Source of the DNA: Clostridiales bacterium
GTDB taxonomy: Bacteria; Bacillota; Clostridia; Oscillospirales; Oscillospiraceae
Length of the DNA: 64,000 bases
Reading direction: 5' to 3'
NCBI GenBank assembly: GCA_004557735.1
Contig: SFFV01000007.1
Span: 10,067 to 74,066, forward strand
In this document: in pieces, positions 32,772-41,338 of the stretch
Layout: every line of letters begins with the position of its first letter
How positions within the stretch are numbered: the first letter of the stretch is position 1
Notes under the pieces: generated by a model
Databases searched by the model: none
Told to the model about the DNA's origin: nothing
What the model saw: only the letters and a program-made list of their open reading frames with translations
Position numbers and translations under genes: made by a program

Positions 32772-35700
32772 TCAGTTCCCGGAAACCGTATCAAGCGTTC
32801 CGAATATGTTCCTGGTGTAAGCGTCGCCGCCGAGCCACTTGGGATTTGTGCGCCGGTTGCTGTAGGCGACGTTGTTCACCACGCCGGGCTGCAGAGTGAT
32901 CGTCTGGACTTTATTGTCAGCTTCATACCGCCAGCTCCACCCGGAGTCTTCGGTAACGGTATATGTTGTGCCGGCTTTCAGCCCCTTGATCGTGACGGAG
33001 CCGTTGCCGTTGATCACGACCATCCGGGTCGTACCGTCGCCGGTGATCGTAAAGATGAAGCTCTGGTTCTCGTCGACGGCCTCACAGCCGTATTTGGTGA
33101 TGGTCAGATCGGCAACGTCGTACTCAAACTTGGCGTAGTAGGTTGCCGCGGTGTTATTGCCGCTTGCGTCCTTCTGCGGCTTAATGGTCGTTCCCACCAG
33201 CCATCCCTCGCCCGCGACGGGAACCGTGCACGCGCTGTCCTTGTACCAGCCGACGAACTTGAAGCCGGTTCCGGGCGTCGGCACAGAGCCGGCCGCCGTG
33301 CCGCTCTTGATCTTCACCGTCTCGCTCGCCGGATCAACGGTGCCGAAATCTGTGGCTCCGTCGGGGCCGACCGGAACATAACTGATATTCACCGTGTTCT
33401 CGGTATAGTAGAACGTGATGATGTTCAGCTTGGCCGTGTTGTCCGATTCAATGCGGATGTTGATGGATTTGGTGGTCGGATCGACCTTGCCGTAGCCATC
33501 GATATCGATGGCAGATTCGGAGATCACCTGTCCGTAAAGCCCGCTGCCATCTTTAGGGGCGGCAAGGACGTTGCCGGTTCCCTGCTCCAGATAGCGCACC
33601 TGATAGGGATACTGGTTGCGGACGTAGTAGAGCTTGAGCTCCAGACCCTCCGCGGTCAACTCGCCGCTTACCAGCGTTCCCTCAATATTCGGATCATAGG
33701 TGAAGCCCGGAATGTTCATCGGATCGGCGGGATACGTTGTGCCGATATCGCCCACGGCCTGCGATTCCGCGTAGACCGTCCACGTCTGCCCATCAGTGTT
33801 CTGCGTGTGGTGGGTGATCTTGTAGTAGGCGTGCTGGGTGTCCTTCGTGTAAATGAAGTTGATAACGTTCTTCTCGGTGTTCGGGTTGCCGTTTTCATCG
33901 ACACTAACCACAAGACGCTTCTGGTACGCATCGGGCATATAGCCGGAGACAGGCTTGAACTTCTCGGTAACAACAGCCTTGTGGTTGTCATTCACTGCCT
34001 TGGAGGCTGCGAGTTTGTAGTAGAGCGTACCGTCAATGGTGATGGTTTCGTAGGTGTTACCGTCGTTCGGGTTTTCCGCTGTCAGATAGTTGACAACATA
34101 GGGAACCGCCGGAGCCTGAACGTACTCGAAAGTGATGACCAGCGAATCCGCCTTGATATCCAGCAGCAGGGACTGCGACTGGACGTGGGGGAAATAGCCC
34201 TCCTGATACTCGGCGTAAAGCTCCGTGCCGCCCTTGGCGTCAAACGACTTGGTCGTGCCCGCCAGACCGGAGCCGGTGAGATCGTCGGCTACCTTCGTAT
34301 CCGTGCCTTGCAGGATGTACCGAACCGTATACTGCTTGAGCGCATCGGAGCTCCAGTCCGCATAAAGGCACAGGTCGGTGCGGATCTGCATGGTCGGGTC
34401 AAAATACTTCTTGGCGCCGTTTTCGTAGTAGTACCAGACAACGAATTTGTAGTCGCCGTTGGGTCTGGCCTCGTACATGGCTTCCTTGGTCAGGTGGTTT
34501 TTTACATATTCTTCCGCAATGTTGCCGCCATGCACGACACTGAAGCTCGCCGGAGCGGAGTCTTTGGGCACATACACGCCGGCGTCCTCCGTCAGATGGA
34601 ACTCCACCGTGTGCACGATGGGCGTCCACTTGGCATAGAGGATAAGGTCATTGGCGGGCATGGTGTGTTCGTTGAGGACGTACTCCTCGCCGGTGCACTC
34701 GGGGTTCTGGTACCAGCCTGCAAACGCAACGGAACCGGGCTCATACCGGCTCGGAGCATCGGCAACTTCAAGTTTATAGTCCGCATACGTGCTCAGCGGC
34801 GCCTCATACAGGACGGATTCTCCTCTTTTAACACTTTCCTGATTATTGAACGTCAGGTTGTAGCTGTTGCGGGTGTAGTAAAATTCCGCTCCTGCGCAGC
34901 TTGCACCAATTTCAGTACCGTGGTCATACGTGAAGCCCTCAAACGCATACCGGTCTTCGTCGGTGACGTAGTATCCGCCGACGCCGGGGACTTCAAAGAG
35001 CTTAACGGTATAATTGCCGTTCAGGTCCTGTCCCCAGTAGGTCATGGTGGCTTCACCGCCGGTTTTACCCCGGTTATAATAGGTTGCGCTGGTCTGGGGC
35101 ATGACGCCGAAATAGTTGGTATAGGGGCCTTCACCGCTGGTCTGTGCCGACCAGAAGGTGCTGCCGGCATTGGCGGCGATGGCCTTATACTGTGCCGAAA
35201 TGTCGGCGCCCCACTTGGCGGTGATGGTTTCGGTGCTCTGATAATTGCGGTTGCGGTAATTATATTTAAAGGTCAGCGTTTTCTCCGTGCGGTCATAATA
35301 CACATTGACCACGCTGGAGCCGTCGGCGGCTACGGTGACGGTGTCGGAACGGACGAATTCCCACAGATTGGAATCCAGCCCGGCGCCGTTCATGTAGCAG
35401 TCGGATTTGTGAGTGTGCTCGGTCTTGCCGCAGATCGGTTCAAAGCAGCCATTGTCCACAGAGTGGGTATGCTCGGTTTTGCCGCAGCCGAGGCAGGCGT
35501 CGGTGTGGGTGTGGGTTCCCTCGGTCTTGCCGCAGGTGGCAGGGGCAACGGAACCTATGGAAGCAGTTCCGTTATAACGATACCATGTTCCATTGATGTA
35601 AATGACTTTTTCACTAGATAAAGCACGTCTCGCAATCGTACCATTTGCAGGATTGTCCGGTGCATCTAGTCCAGCAGAAGATTCTCTACCGACGCCAGCG

Positions 35701-37325
35701 TAACAGTTTTTATCGTGCGTATGGCTACTTAAACCGCATGTGTAGCAGCTTTCCGAATGGGTATGTTGCTCCTGCGTGCAGGTCAGCTTATAGCACTTGG
35801 AAATATCATGCGTATGTTCCTCCAGCGCGCAGAGCAGCATCCCGCTTTCGGAATAGGTAAACTCCGTGCCGGGTTTACAGTCGATGGTCTTTGTATAGCC
35901 GTCCAGATACGAGTAATCCTCGTCGTCCGCGTTCTCGCCCCAAAAGACGATGGTGACCTTTGCGGTGGCTTCGGGCGTCCAGAGGGCGTAGTAAGTTCTG
36001 TTTTCGTCGGGCATGGTGGCGGGAAGCTCAACCTTTTCGCCGCCCTTGGTGAGAGACCAGTCGTCAAAGCTGTAACCGGCCTTGGTGGGGTTGTTGACCG
36101 TGCCGATCGGCGCGCCGTAGCGGACGTAGATCGGGTCGGTGCCGTAGCCGCCGTCCATGTCAAAGAGCATCAGATAGTAATACCGGTCGTAGTAGATCTC
36201 AATGACCGTGGAGCCGTCCGCCGCGATGAGCGGGCGTTCATATATCAGAGAGTAGAAGCCCGGATACTTCTTCGCAGCCTCGGGCACCTGCGAGCCGGTG
36301 AGTCCCTGCTTCGTTTCACGCTCTACTTCCGTATATTCGTCGTTATTGATGTTCTGCTGGTAGTGAATAACGGTGTAGCTTACGTTCGTGGGCTTGTATG
36401 TAACGGTGATGGTCACGTTTTCGCTGATGTTGGGGGAATTCAGCTCGTACGAGGACTGCGTCTCGGTGCTCTCGCCAACATAGGGCAGATAGCCCTGCAC
36501 GGTCGGGAACGTAACCGTAGCGGAGAAGGACTCTCCCTCCGCCAGAGTGGCGGTATAAGAATCCGAGGCCTGCGTGCCGTCCTCAAACTGGTAGTTGATA
36601 ACGATGTTGTATGTTTGCTTTACGTCGGGCGTGTCGTTGGCGGGGTCGGGATCGTCGGAAGGAACATCCGCATCCCCGGCGGGGGCGGGTCCCTCGGAGG
36701 GAACGAGCGCGTACCCGGCAGTGGCGGCGCCGTTGGAGGCAATGGCCGCGTACCCGGCAGGGGCGGCGTCATCGGAGGGAGCGGCCGCGTCCCCGGCGGG
36801 GGCGGCGTCATCGGAGGGAGCGGCGGGCGTTTCCTGCGCGGGGGCAGCGGTCTCATGCTTTACCACGCTGCCGGGGTCGAGAACGGTGAAGTCAAAACCG
36901 GCGTCATCCGCGGGGATGTTCGCGGCGACATCGCCGGGGATCATCTGCACGGTCACGATGTTGGAGTACATCGCTTCGCCGTCCACGGGCGCGAAGCGGC
37001 AGCGGATGGAGACCTGGCCGTCGCCGTTGAGCAGATTTGCGACCATCGCGTAGCGCAGCGTGAGCGTGTTGCTGGCAGAGCCGACAATGTTCGCCCAGAC
37101 GCCGCGGGCCATGATCTGCCACTGGAAGCTGCCGCTCGCGCTTTCGTTGAGCAGAGCCTCCACGGTGGCGGAGCCGTTCTCCGGCAGCTCGACCGCGGTG
37201 ACGGGAGCGCCGTTCTGATAGACCATAAAGTCCGTATCGGCGGAGGCGGGAGTGATGAGGGCCGCGGTCACGAGGCCGAAGGAAAGAGCGCAGCAGAGAA
37301 ACAGCGCTAACAGCTTCTTTTTCAT
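32772..37325 (-). CDS. Giant repeat adhesin (MucBP/InlB-B-like repeats, HTH-Cys motifs)
   Basis: A 1517-residue secreted protein. The Sec signal peptide spans about 1-29. It is followed by an Ig-like domain, an Ala/Pro/Ser/Asp linker with 13-residue repeats (about 170-235), MucBP-like modules (YNIVINYQFEDG and YTVIHYQQNI starts), and several InlB B-repeat-like modules (ending in YYALWTP, ILYAKWTP and similar). Around 500-640 is a Cys/His-rich stretch with repeated EHTHxxxCY-type motifs, then further MucBP-like modules. The C-terminus has a prealbumin-like domain (LTITKYGCEAVDENQSF) and ends NPKWLGGDAYTRNIF. There is no LPxTG signal. Central gene of the sipW operon; a likely host- or mucus-binding tip or matrix protein. 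Confidence 0.88.
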   Translation of the reverse strand: MKKKLLALFLCCALSFGLVTAALITPASADTDFMVYQNGAPVTAVELPENGSATVEALLNESASGSFQWQIMARGVWANIVGSASNTLTLRYAMVANLLNGDGQVSIRCRFAPVDGEAMYSNIVTVQMIPGDVAANIPADDAGFDFTVLDPGSVVKHETAAPAQETPAAPSDDAAPAGDAAAPSDDAAPAGYAAIASNGAATAGYALVPSEGPAPAGDADVPSDDPDPANDTPDVKQTYNIVINYQFEDGTQASDSYTATLAEGESFSATVTFPTVQGYLPYVGESTETQSSYELNSPNISENVTITVTYKPTNVSYTVIHYQQNINNDEYTEVERETKQGLTGSQVPEAAKKYPGFYSLIYERPLIAADGSTVIEIYYDRYYYLMLFDMDGGYGTDPIYVRYGAPIGTVNNPTKAGYSFDDWSLTKGGEKVELPATMPDENRTYYALWTPEATAKVTIVFWGENADDEDYSYLDGYTKTIDCKPGTEFTYSESGMLLCALEEHTHDISKCYKLTCTQEQHTHSESCYTCGLSSHTHDKNCYAGVGRESSAGLDAPDNPANGTIARRALSSEKVIYINGTWYRYNGTASIGSVAPATCGKTEGTHTHTDACLGCGKTEHTHSVDNGCFEPICGKTEHTHKSDCYMNGAGLDSNLWEFVRSDTVTVAADGSSVVNVYYDRTEKTLTFKYNYRNRNYQSTETITAKWGADISAQYKAIAANAGSTFWSAQTSGEGPYTNYFGVMPQTSATYYNRGKTGGEATMTYWGQDLNGNYTVKLFEVPGVGGYYVTDEDRYAFEGFTYDHGTEIGASCAGAEFYYTRNSYNLTFNNQESVKRGESVLYEAPLSTYADYKLEVADAPSRYEPGSVAFAGWYQNPECTGEEYVLNEHTMPANDLILYAKWTPIVHTVEFHLTEDAGVYVPKDSAPASFSVVHGGNIAEEYVKNHLTKEAMYEARPNGDYKFVVWYYYENGAKKYFDPTMQIRTDLCLYADWSSDALKQYTVRYILQGTDTKVADDLTGSGLAGTTKSFDAKGGTELYAEYQEGYFPHVQSQSLLLDIKADSLVITFEYVQAPAVPYVVNYLTAENPNDGNTYETITIDGTLYYKLAASKAVNDNHKAVVTEKFKPVSGYMPDAYQKRLVVSVDENGNPNTEKNVINFIYTKDTQHAYYKITHHTQNTDGQTWTVYAESQAVGDIGTTYPADPMNIPGFTYDPNIEGTLVSGELTAEGLELKLYYVRNQYPYQVRYLEQGTGNVLAAPKDGSGLYGQVISESAIDIDGYGKVDPTTKSINIRIESDNTAKLNIITFYYTENTVNISYVPVGPDGATDFGTVDPASETVKIKSGTAAGSVPTPGTGFKFVGWYKDSACTVPVAGEGWLVGTTIKPQKDASGNNTAATYYAKFEYDVADLTITKYGCEAVDENQSFIFTITGDGTTRMVVINGNGSVTIKGLKAGTTYTVTEDSGWSWRYEADNKVQTITLQPGVVNNVAYSNRRTNPKWLGGDAYTRNIFGTLDTVSGN
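36630..36824 (-). repeat. 39-bp in-frame tandem repeats in the adhesin linker
   Basis: About four and a half copies of a 13-codon unit encode PSDDAAPAGxAA-type sequence. The two copies nearest the N-terminus (about 36746-36824) are almost identical in DNA; the others have diverged, including an IASNGAATAGYA version. This is a flexible stalk prone to copy-number change. Confidence 0.8.
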
Positions 37326-37337
37326 TTCACGACCTCC

Positions 37338-37907
37338 TTAGGGTGTTGTTGGGGGAGTAAAAGACGGCCAGCCCGTCGCGTCGAGCGCACCGGCGCCGTT
37401 GTTGGCGGCCTGCACAGCGAAAGCATTCACGTCCACATACAACGTGGAGTTCTGATACCGGTTGTCCATAGCCTCGTTAAACGATACGGTGGTGAAGAGA
37501 GGCTCCGTCTTCTCGCCGGGGGCGAGCGCGCGGTTGTAGTAATAGAAGTCTCCCTGCTTCGTCCAGTCCGTCGTGTTGATATCCAGCGTGAAGGCCCCGG
37601 GATCAAGCGGCGTTCCGTCCTCGGAGTAGAAAGCCCCGTTCGTCCATATGCGCACCCACACAGAGCCGGAGCCGATGTTTTCCACCTCGACGATCTTCGT
37701 GACCTCCGTGCCGGGCAGAACGTCGATCTGCTTTTCAAATCTCTCGGTACGTTCCTCGTTCGCCCATTCGTTGAGCACGATATCCACATTGCCGGTGGTG
37801 ATGACGTTGTGCGCCGCGGTGTCCGCGGTGAAGTAAGCCAGCGTGTTCGCCGCGAGGATGGCGAGCAGGATGGTCAGCACCGACAGGATCAATATTTTAC
37901 GCTTCAT
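37338..37907 (-). CDS. SipW-dependent TasA/camelysin-like surface protein D
   Basis: A 189-residue protein. Short basic start, hydrophobic core, then the SipW-type leader NTLAYFTADTAAHNVITTGN; the mature domain starts NVDIVLNEW. Family strands include VEVENIGSGSVWVRIW and NAFAVQAANN near the end. The C-terminus ends in a Pro/Thr tail (PPTTP), as does protein B. It lies 12 bp upstream of the adhesin gene, so it is probably made together with it. Confidence 0.85.
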   Translation of the reverse strand: MKRKILILSVLTILLAILAANTLAYFTADTAAHNVITTGNVDIVLNEWANEERTERFEKQIDVLPGTEVTKIVEVENIGSGSVWVRIWTNGAFYSEDGTPLDPGAFTLDINTTDWTKQGDFYYYNRALAPGEKTEPLFTTVSFNEAMDNRYQNSTLYVDVNAFAVQAANNGAGALDATGWPSFTPPTTP

Positions 37908-37957
37908 CGCTTTTTCTCCCCTCAGGATATATTTGCAGTGTTTAGCTTACATTTTTG

Positions 37958-38145
37958 CTATGGCTTTTTACCATAGGAGAACACCTGTGCCCCAGATGCT
38001 CTCCTATGGTCTGCACCACGAAGGGTACAGACCATATCGGAGTTTTGTATCGGCGGGGGTGTACCCCTCCTCCGTCAATGTGAGGGTGAACCCCTCCGTC
38101 ACGGCGCTTTGCGCCGCGCCACCTCCCCTTTCAGGGGAGGCAAGG
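37958..38145. repeat. Palindrome-rich spacer between TasA-like genes C and D
   Basis: The 248-bp spacer is filled with inverted repeats: CTATGG/CCATAG near 37960-37976, CCATAGGAGA/TCTCCTATGG (about 37971-38009), GGTCTG/CAGACC (38008-38034), GGCGC/GCGCC near 38102-38115 and CCTCCCCT/AGGGGAGG (about 38122-38141). No coding frame is credible. It resembles a dispersed palindromic repeat element rather than a promoter. Confidence 0.55.
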
Positions 38146-38155
38146 GGGCGGGAGA

Positions 38156-38803
38156 TTAGTTCGCGTCGTAAGCCGCGAAAGCGTCTTCCCAAGTGTCGAA
38201 GCCGTCAGCCTGAATGGCCTGAGCAACGACCTTCACTTCCTTGAAGCTATCCGCATTGGCATTGTCGATGCCGGTAGGAATGGTAACGGACTGGAACATG
38301 GCGGTGGTATCAGCACCGGCAGCCAGAGCGCCTTCGTACTTCAGGATGAACTTCGCATCGAACTGGCCGATGGTGAAGGTGTCGCCAGCCTCGACGCCGA
38401 CAACGCTCCAGCCCTCGCCGAGCTCGCCGACGAGAAGGTTCAGAGCCGCCTTGTAGCCGTCGTTCGGGAAGGTTGCCTCGAAGTCGGGATAGTACGCACT
38501 GACGAGGTTCATCCAGTTGCTGACGTTAACGGTCGCGCGGATGTAAGCAGCGTTCGCGCCAACGTTGTGGACGATGGGGTCCTTCGTGACAACAGCGCCC
38601 GGGTAGACGTTATACGCGTTGGAGGTCACACGAGCGCCATTCGGATCATTGACGTTGGTCTCGTCGAGCTTGATCGCGACGTTGCCCATCGTGAAGGTGT
38701 TGGTGGCGGACTTGGTGTCGGTGAAGTAAGCGAGAGAGGCGCCGACAACGGCGATTGCGAGGAGGGCAACGCAGAGGCACAGCGCGGTAATCTTCTTCTT
38801 CAT
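38156..38803 (-). CDS. SipW-dependent TasA/camelysin-like surface protein C
   Basis: A 215-residue protein with the clearest SipW-type leader of the set: hydrophobic core, then GASLAYFTDTKSATNTFTMG and GNVAIKLDE. The mature region has VVTKDPIVHNVGANAAYIRA, the conserved K-D-P/N-x-G strand pair of this family, and ends with VVAQAIQADGF followed by DTWEDAFAAY. A major subunit candidate because it is closest to TasA-like consensus. Strong ribosome site (AAGGAGAA) before the ATG. Confidence 0.88.
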   Translation of the reverse strand: MKKKITALCLCVALLAIAVVGASLAYFTDTKSATNTFTMGNVAIKLDETNVNDPNGARVTSNAYNVYPGAVVTKDPIVHNVGANAAYIRATVNVSNWMNLVSAYYPDFEATFPNDGYKAALNLLVGELGEGWSVVGVEAGDTFTIGQFDAKFILKYEGALAAGADTTAMFQSVTIPTGIDNANADSFKEVKVVAQAIQADGFDTWEDAFAAYDAN

Positions 38804-38864
38804 GTACTCGTTCTCCTTAAATAAGTATTTGGTATTTTGTCTGCGCCCGCGCGCAGGGGGTTAC

Positions 38865-39446
38865 TCAGGGAGTGGTAGTGGGGGGGACAGCCTTTTCCCA
38901 GGCGGCAGCCGCGGTGTCAATGCCATCCTTCTGCACGGCGTAGGCCGTGAAGGTCAGCTTGGGCTGGGCGGTGATGTTCTTGATTTCGTCTTTCGTCAGG
39001 TTTTCGCTGACGGTGACTTTGTTGTCCTTGAGAACAGAAAAAGCAGTGTTCTCGGTCACGGAGTCAACCTGACGGTAGTAAACGCCGTCCACTCCGGGCA
39101 GAGCCATCCAGCCGTCGGCAATAGCGTAGGTCACCTTGCCGTCGACAAATGTGCCGGTCTTCTCGACCTTAACGAACAGCCAGCAGGCCTCGGAGCCAGC
39201 CGTAACGGTAACCTTCGGGTCCTTCTCGATGTCCTTACCGGGGATGATCTTATAATCCGGACCGGTAGTCTCGGCCAGCGTGATATTGATATCGCCGTAA
39301 GTGAAGGTGTTGGTAACCGAATCGGTCGTGGCGACAAGCCAGGCGACGGTACCTCCTGCCACACAGCCGATCACAAGAACAAGCGCCAGCAGCGCGACGA
39401 ACGCGCGGGTGCTCACACCGCGGCGGCGGTTTGCAGCATGCTTCAT
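38865..39446 (-). CDS. SipW-dependent TasA/camelysin-like surface protein B
   Basis: A 193-residue protein. A longer, strongly basic N-terminus (KHAANRRRG) precedes a hydrophobic core and the leader block GGTVAWLVATTDSVTNTFTY, then GDINITLAET. Family blocks KDIEKDPKVTVTAGSEACW and FTAYAVQKDG are present, and it ends AWEKAVPPTTTP. The Pro/Thr tail is shared with protein D. Confidence 0.86.
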   Translation of the reverse strand: MKHAANRRRGVSTRAFVALLALVLVIGCVAGGTVAWLVATTDSVTNTFTYGDINITLAETTGPDYKIIPGKDIEKDPKVTVTAGSEACWLFVKVEKTGTFVDGKVTYAIADGWMALPGVDGVYYRQVDSVTENTAFSVLKDNKVTVSENLTKDEIKNITAQPKLTFTAYAVQKDGIDTAAAAWEKAVPPTTTP

Positions 39447-39560
39447 TTCTTCTTCCTCCTTTCTCCAGAGATAGACATTCCATGGTTATTTCCACAGACG
39501 CCGGGATCCAGCGGATCTCCTTCGTCTGCCGAAATCGCTTTTACCGGCAGCGCATTCGTT

Positions 39561-40193
39561 TCAGGCTTTCCATGCCGCGTCGGCATTGGCAAAGCCGTCG
39601 GCCTGAATGGCATAGGCGTTGACCGTGATGGTCAGACCCTCGATGGTCGCAAGCTGCTCTTTCGTGATGGAGCCGGGGACGGTGATGGAATCGAACAGAG
39701 CGTCCAGAACGACGTCGGCCTTGGGAGCCGCAACGGTCTCCTTGTACCAGAATTCGTAAGTACGGGTATTGGCAGCCGTCGTGCTGCCCTTGGCGATCCA
39801 GTTGGTGGAATCGTAGCCGTTGAAGATGCTGGTCAGATTCGCGCCGCCGGTCGGTGCAAAAATGGCGTCCAGCTCCGCGGCCTTGGAGAAGGTGACGGTC
39901 ATCTTGATGTAGCTGGATTCGCTGCCGGCCTTAACGGTAACGGTCGGGTCCTTGATGTATGTACGACCGGGCAGCAGTTTGTAGCTGTTAGCCTTGACAC
40001 GCTCGGCGTTCGGAACCAGAGTGCCGTCGGGATTGACTTTGGCTTCGTCGAGTGTGATCTGCACATTGCCGACGGTGAAGGTGTTGGTCACCGTGTCGGA
40101 AGAGGTCAGGTACGCCATTGTGCCCATGACGGACGCCACAACGAGCAGCACCGCGCACAGGCTGAGGAGCAGGGCTTTGCGTTTTGTTTTCAT
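39561..40193 (-). CDS. SipW-dependent TasA/camelysin-like surface protein A
   Basis: A 210-residue protein, first structural gene after sipW. Leader: basic start KTKRKALLL, hydrophobic core, then MGTMAYLTSSDTVTNTFTVG and GNVQITLDEAKVN. Mature family blocks are LPGRTYIKDPTVTVKAGSES and ITVNAYAIQADGF, ending ADAAWKA. AGGAGG-like site upstream. With B and C it forms the conserved subunit group, all sharing the N-terminal NTFT and C-terminal A-x-A-[IV]-Q-x-D-G blocks. Confidence 0.88.
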   Translation of the reverse strand: MKTKRKALLLSLCAVLLVVASVMGTMAYLTSSDTVTNTFTVGNVQITLDEAKVNPDGTLVPNAERVKANSYKLLPGRTYIKDPTVTVKAGSESSYIKMTVTFSKAAELDAIFAPTGGANLTSIFNGYDSTNWIAKGSTTAANTRTYEFWYKETVAAPKADVVLDALFDSITVPGSITKEQLATIEGLTITVNAYAIQADGFANADAAWKA

Positions 40194-40257
40194 TTTGCGG
40201 AAACCTCCTAAAAAAATTACATTCCTTTATACAGGGAGCCTTTCGGCGTTTCCCACA

Positions 40258-40938
40258 TCATTTGCGGACGTGGCGCCCCCCGGCGGGGCGGACGCGTCTT
40301 TTCGCTTTTTCCGCGGTATCCTCCGCGGCGAAGCTGCGGCGGCTTTTGATTTCCGCCTCTTCCTCCGCCGGAGTCTCCGCGGCGGGGACGCGGCGTTTCT
40401 TTTGCTCTTCCGCGGCGGGCTTGCCCGCGTCCTTTTCGTCCGGAGCGAAAACGTCCGGGAGGAACGTGAGCATCAGCAGGACCGCTCCGGCGGCGATGGC
40501 AACATACATGCCGGGGGGATGCTGGATGTAGTTTGCGACATAGCCGAGGAAGGGGATCGTGAACACCGGCGTGCCGATGACGTTTTTATAATGGACAAGA
40601 CCGCCGTCCTCGCTCTCGTTCGCGTCGCCCTTGGTGCGGAAGCGGATGACGGAGGGGTCCTCCTCATCCGGCACGACGCCGACAACGCGGTGCGTGGCGA
40701 CGGTGTTTTCATCGAGCATGAACGTGATGACCTGCCCGGGCTGAATGGCGTACGGGTCCGCCTTTTTCACATAGATCAGAGAACCGGTGTGATATGCAGG
40801 CTCCATGGAGCCGGAGAGGACCGTGAACACCTGCAGGCCGAAGATGCGCGCTCCCACAAGCAGCAGCGCCAGCAGCACAACGAGCGCGACCAGAACGGTG
40901 CTGATGATGTTCCACGTTTTTTTGACCGAGCGTTTCAT
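40258..40938 (-). CDS. sipW: SipW-type signal peptidase I (Ser/His)
   Basis: Removes leader peptides from the TasA-like proteins at the outer face of the membrane. 226 residues. N-terminal membrane helix (about 10-32), nucleophile Ser44 in VLSGSMEPA, and His83 in TVATHRVVGV where ordinary bacterial signal peptidases have Lys; this Ser/His pair defines the ER/SipW type. TKGDANESED holds the conserved acidic residue. A second hydrophobic segment (about 140-165) is followed by a charged tail. It is the first large gene of the operon. The start overlaps a small upstream frame as ATGA. Confidence 0.93.
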   Translation of the reverse strand: MKRSVKKTWNIISTVLVALVVLLALLLVGARIFGLQVFTVLSGSMEPAYHTGSLIYVKKADPYAIQPGQVITFMLDENTVATHRVVGVVPDEEDPSVIRFRTKGDANESEDGGLVHYKNVIGTPVFTIPFLGYVANYIQHPPGMYVAIAAGAVLLMLTFLPDVFAPDEKDAGKPAAEEQKKRRVPAAETPAEEEAEIKSRRSFAAEDTAEKAKRRVRPAGGRHVRK

Positions 40939-41102
40939 GCGGCAGTCCGCTCCCTTTCTTCTTCCGTTGTCCGTCCGGCACGGAAGCGGGACGCGGCAAG
41001 GCGGTGCATCTGCGCAAAGGTCCGTTCCGTCGTAAGGTCGTAATATGCAGCATCCCCCGCCGCGGCGCGCGCGGCGAAGGAGGAATATGTAAAAATTTCC
41101 AT
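40935..41102 (-). CDS. Possible 55-residue protein upstream of sipW
   Basis: A frame of 55 codons starting MEIFTYSSFAARAA and ending EEERERTAA; its stop overlaps the sipW start as ATGA, the usual coupling arrangement. The ribosome site is weak; a GTG further upstream is another possible start. Not recognised. It lies inside the long leader between the predicted promoter and sipW, so it could be a small regulator or simply an open frame in GC-rich DNA. Confidence 0.35.
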   Translation of the reverse strand: MEIFTYSSFAARAAAGDAAYYDLTTERTFAQMHRLAASRFRAGRTTEEERERTAA

Positions 41103-41251
41103 GACCGGCGCCGGGAAACAGCAAATCCGCACCCGTTTTCCCGCCGGACCGGACCGGATGACCCGATCCGCCGGGCAAATCGGCGCGTCAGCGCACGCAC
41201 GGCGCGCGCTCACCTTTCGATAATTCCGGCAATTATCCAGAGTGTATTGCC

Positions 41252-41280
41252 AGTATAGCATTCGTGCCAAAGAAAATCAA
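41252..41280 (-). promoter_or_regulatory. Predicted promoter of the sipW-TasA-sortase operon
   Basis: TTGATT (41275-41280) and TATACT (41252-41257) on the minus strand with a 17-bp spacer. The leader to sipW would be about 300 nt, unusually long. Confidence 0.65.
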
Positions 41281-41338
41281 CCCCTTTCCGTTAAATTACA
41301 GACTGATTTCCGTTTATTTTTTATGTTCGATATCTGTC

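Noticed and set aside
32757..35621. 954-codon open frame opposite the adhesin
   Set aside because: Antisense to a protein with signal peptide and recognisable repeats; no independent evidence of coding.
36630..36824. CRISPR-like repeat array
   Set aside because: The units are contiguous with no spacers and are in-frame codons of the adhesin linker.
30693..41280. Classical sortase-built pilus operon
   Set aside because: The subunit candidates have SipW-type leaders and no LPxTG-type signals or pilin motifs; only one protein has a sorting signal.
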